A model generated the notes under the pieces. The model worked only from the letters and a program-made list of their open reading frames with translations, had not been told where the DNA came from and did not search any database. The position numbers were made by a program, and so were the translations under genes. This document shows positions 6,256 through 7,033 of a DNA stretch of 7,033 nt, in pieces. The stretch comes from Kangiella sp. (GTDB lineage Bacteria > Pseudomonadota > Gammaproteobacteria > Enterobacterales > Kangiellaceae), in contig NVVT01000015.1 of assembly GCA_002733465.1 (NCBI GenBank), positions 23,285 through 30,317 of the forward strand. Reading direction: 5' to 3'. Every line of letters begins with the position of its first letter. Position 1 is the stretch's first letter.

Positions 6256-6891
6256 ATGAAAATACTCAGCTTAGACGACCATCCATTATTTAGTAATGGA
6301 CTAAAAGAGTCATTAACCTCAAAAAATCCAGATTTTGATATTACGTCCGTTCATAAAGCGGTGGATGCTTTTGCGTTTCTTAAATGTAATACAGACACAG
6401 ATCTCGTCATACTCGATTTATCCATGCCGGAAATGAGTGGGCTCACTTTTATGAAAGCTTTGATATCAAGAAATATTCACACACCAGTAGTAATAATGTC
6501 TGCAAAAGAAGACTTACAAATAATTCAGAAAACTTTGGACTTTGGTGCTTTAGGTTTTTTACCCAAAACTTGGACCGCGGATCAATTGGCTAGTGCATTA
6601 ATCAAAATAGAAAAAGGCGAAATTGTTATTCCAAAATCGATTGCTTTAGGTTTAAACAAAATATCGAAACACGCAATGAAAAATACGCAAACAATGCTTA
6701 CTAGTCGACAATTGGAAATACTCAAAGTAGTAACGGCAGGTCTTAGTAATAAAGGCGTTGCTTCTGTTTTATGTATTAGCGAAGCAACGGTAAAATCTCA
6801 CTTACAATCAATTTTCAAAATTTTAGGTGCAAAAAATAGAATGGATTGTATTCGTAAGGCAGAACACCTTAAAATACTAGAGAAAGAATAA
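6256..6891 (+). CDS. NarL/FixJ-family two-component response regulator (LuxR-type HTH)
   Basis: This 211-residue cytoplasmic transcription factor has the normal length and two-domain layout of its family. The N-terminal receiver (about 1-120) has the acidic pair D7/D8 in LSLDDHPLF, the phospho-acceptor D54 in VILDLSMPEMSG, the switch residue S82 in VIMSAKED, and the conserved lysine K104 in GFLPKT. A linker leads to a LuxR-type helix-turn-helix (about 148-203): LTSRQLEIL, GLSNKGVAS, then the recognition helix region SEATVKSHL. All residues needed for phosphorylation and DNA binding appear intact. The start is fixed by the family's usual MKIL..DDHP beginning, although the ribosome-binding site is poor. 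It is divergent from the lipoprotein gene across a 235-bp region with paired direct repeats, and it converges, 22 bp away, on a gene ending in a receiver domain. Phosphorylation by that neighbouring kinase and control of the lipoprotein are inferences from position. Confidence 0.95.
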   Translation: MKILSLDDHPLFSNGLKESLTSKNPDFDITSVHKAVDAFAFLKCNTDTDLVILDLSMPEMSGLTFMKALISRNIHTPVVIMSAKEDLQIIQKTLDFGALGFLPKTWTADQLASALIKIEKGEIVIPKSIALGLNKISKHAMKNTQTMLTSRQLEILKVVTAGLSNKGVASVLCISEATVKSHLQSIFKILGAKNRMDCIRKAEHLKILEKE

Positions 6892-6894
6892 TCT

Positions 6895-6918
6895 GTTCGG
6901 TTAAGCAGTTCGGTTAAG
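6895..6918. repeat. Tandem 11-bp direct repeat at the convergent gene junction
   Basis: GTTCGGTTAAG occurs at 6895-6905 and exactly again at 6908-6918, a 13-bp period with a CA spacer. The second copy contains the stop codon of the minus-strand receiver gene. No hairpin terminator is visible between the two converging genes. It may be a small slippage duplication. Confidence 0.7.
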
Positions 6919-7033
6919 AGCTTCTTTGAATCATCATTCTAAGCTGAGCAGGTCTTACCGGTTTATGTAATAAAATATAACCACTGTTAGCCACCTCTTT
7001 TAATCGAGATGGTTCCGTATCACCACTAATGAT
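6914..7033 (-). CDS. C-terminal end of a receiver domain, probably a hybrid sensor histidine kinase (partial)
   Basis: A minus-strand frame enters from the right edge and stops at TAA 6916-6914, giving the last 39 residues. They read as the end of a receiver domain: IISGDTEPSRLKEV covers the beta4 strand and the region with the switch Thr/Ser, and GYILLHKPVRPAQL carries the conserved Lys-Pro pair after beta5. The form 'sGDt.p.rl.ea..sG...LHKPv.pa.Lr' is typical of receivers fused to the C-terminus of PAS-containing hybrid histidine kinases rather than of free-standing regulators. The kinase core is outside the window, so that part is inferred. Its position next to a NarL-type regulator suggests a cognate pair in which the kinase senses a signal and phosphate reaches D54 of the regulator. 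Confidence 0.75.
   Translation of the reverse strand: MISGDTEPSRLKEVANSGYILLHKPVRPAQLRMMIQRSS

Overview
The window is AT-rich DNA that looks like the chromosome of a Gram-negative gammaproteobacterium, probably a marine heterotroph of the Alteromonadales/Oceanospirillales kind. This is an inference from three things: an outer-membrane-type lipoprotein, a hybrid-kinase/NarL-type regulator pair, and a HolD-like gene directly downstream of an ion channel. Nothing in the window fixes the genus. I see no transposase, integrase, tRNA, rRNA or CRISPR array.

Layout from left to right. (1) 1-1392, minus strand: a six-helix voltage-gated potassium channel with an unusual C-terminal CxxC/CxxC zinc ribbon. 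It overlaps by 4 bp (ATGA) the start of a second gene that runs off the left edge; that gene's N-terminus resembles DNA polymerase III psi (HolD)-type proteins. (2) 1614-3329, minus strand: a secreted, cysteine-rich 571-residue protein of unknown function, with a C-terminal region that looks like a beta-propeller. (3) 3330-3473: a compact intergenic region where a strong intrinsic terminator for the upstream gene is overlapped by a promoter-like sequence for the next gene. (4) 3474-6020, minus strand: an 848-residue lipoprotein with two cadherin-like beta-sandwich domains followed by about eleven ~55-residue repeats. (5) 6021-6255: a divergent control region with a 21-bp direct repeat, two copies 42 bp apart. 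(6) 6256-6891, plus strand: a NarL/FixJ-type response regulator. (7) 6914-7033, minus strand: the C-terminal end of a receiver domain, probably a hybrid sensor kinase, converging on the regulator.

Working model (inference): the hybrid kinase and the LuxR/NarL-type regulator form a two-component pair. The regulator may bind the paired direct repeats and control the divergent surface lipoprotein, and perhaps itself. The secreted 571-residue protein lies next to the lipoprotein on the same strand, but its own promoter-like sequence and the intervening terminator suggest separate transcription. The channel/HolD-like pair looks like a separate housekeeping operon. The least explained parts are the two large exported proteins and the paired repeats in the control region.
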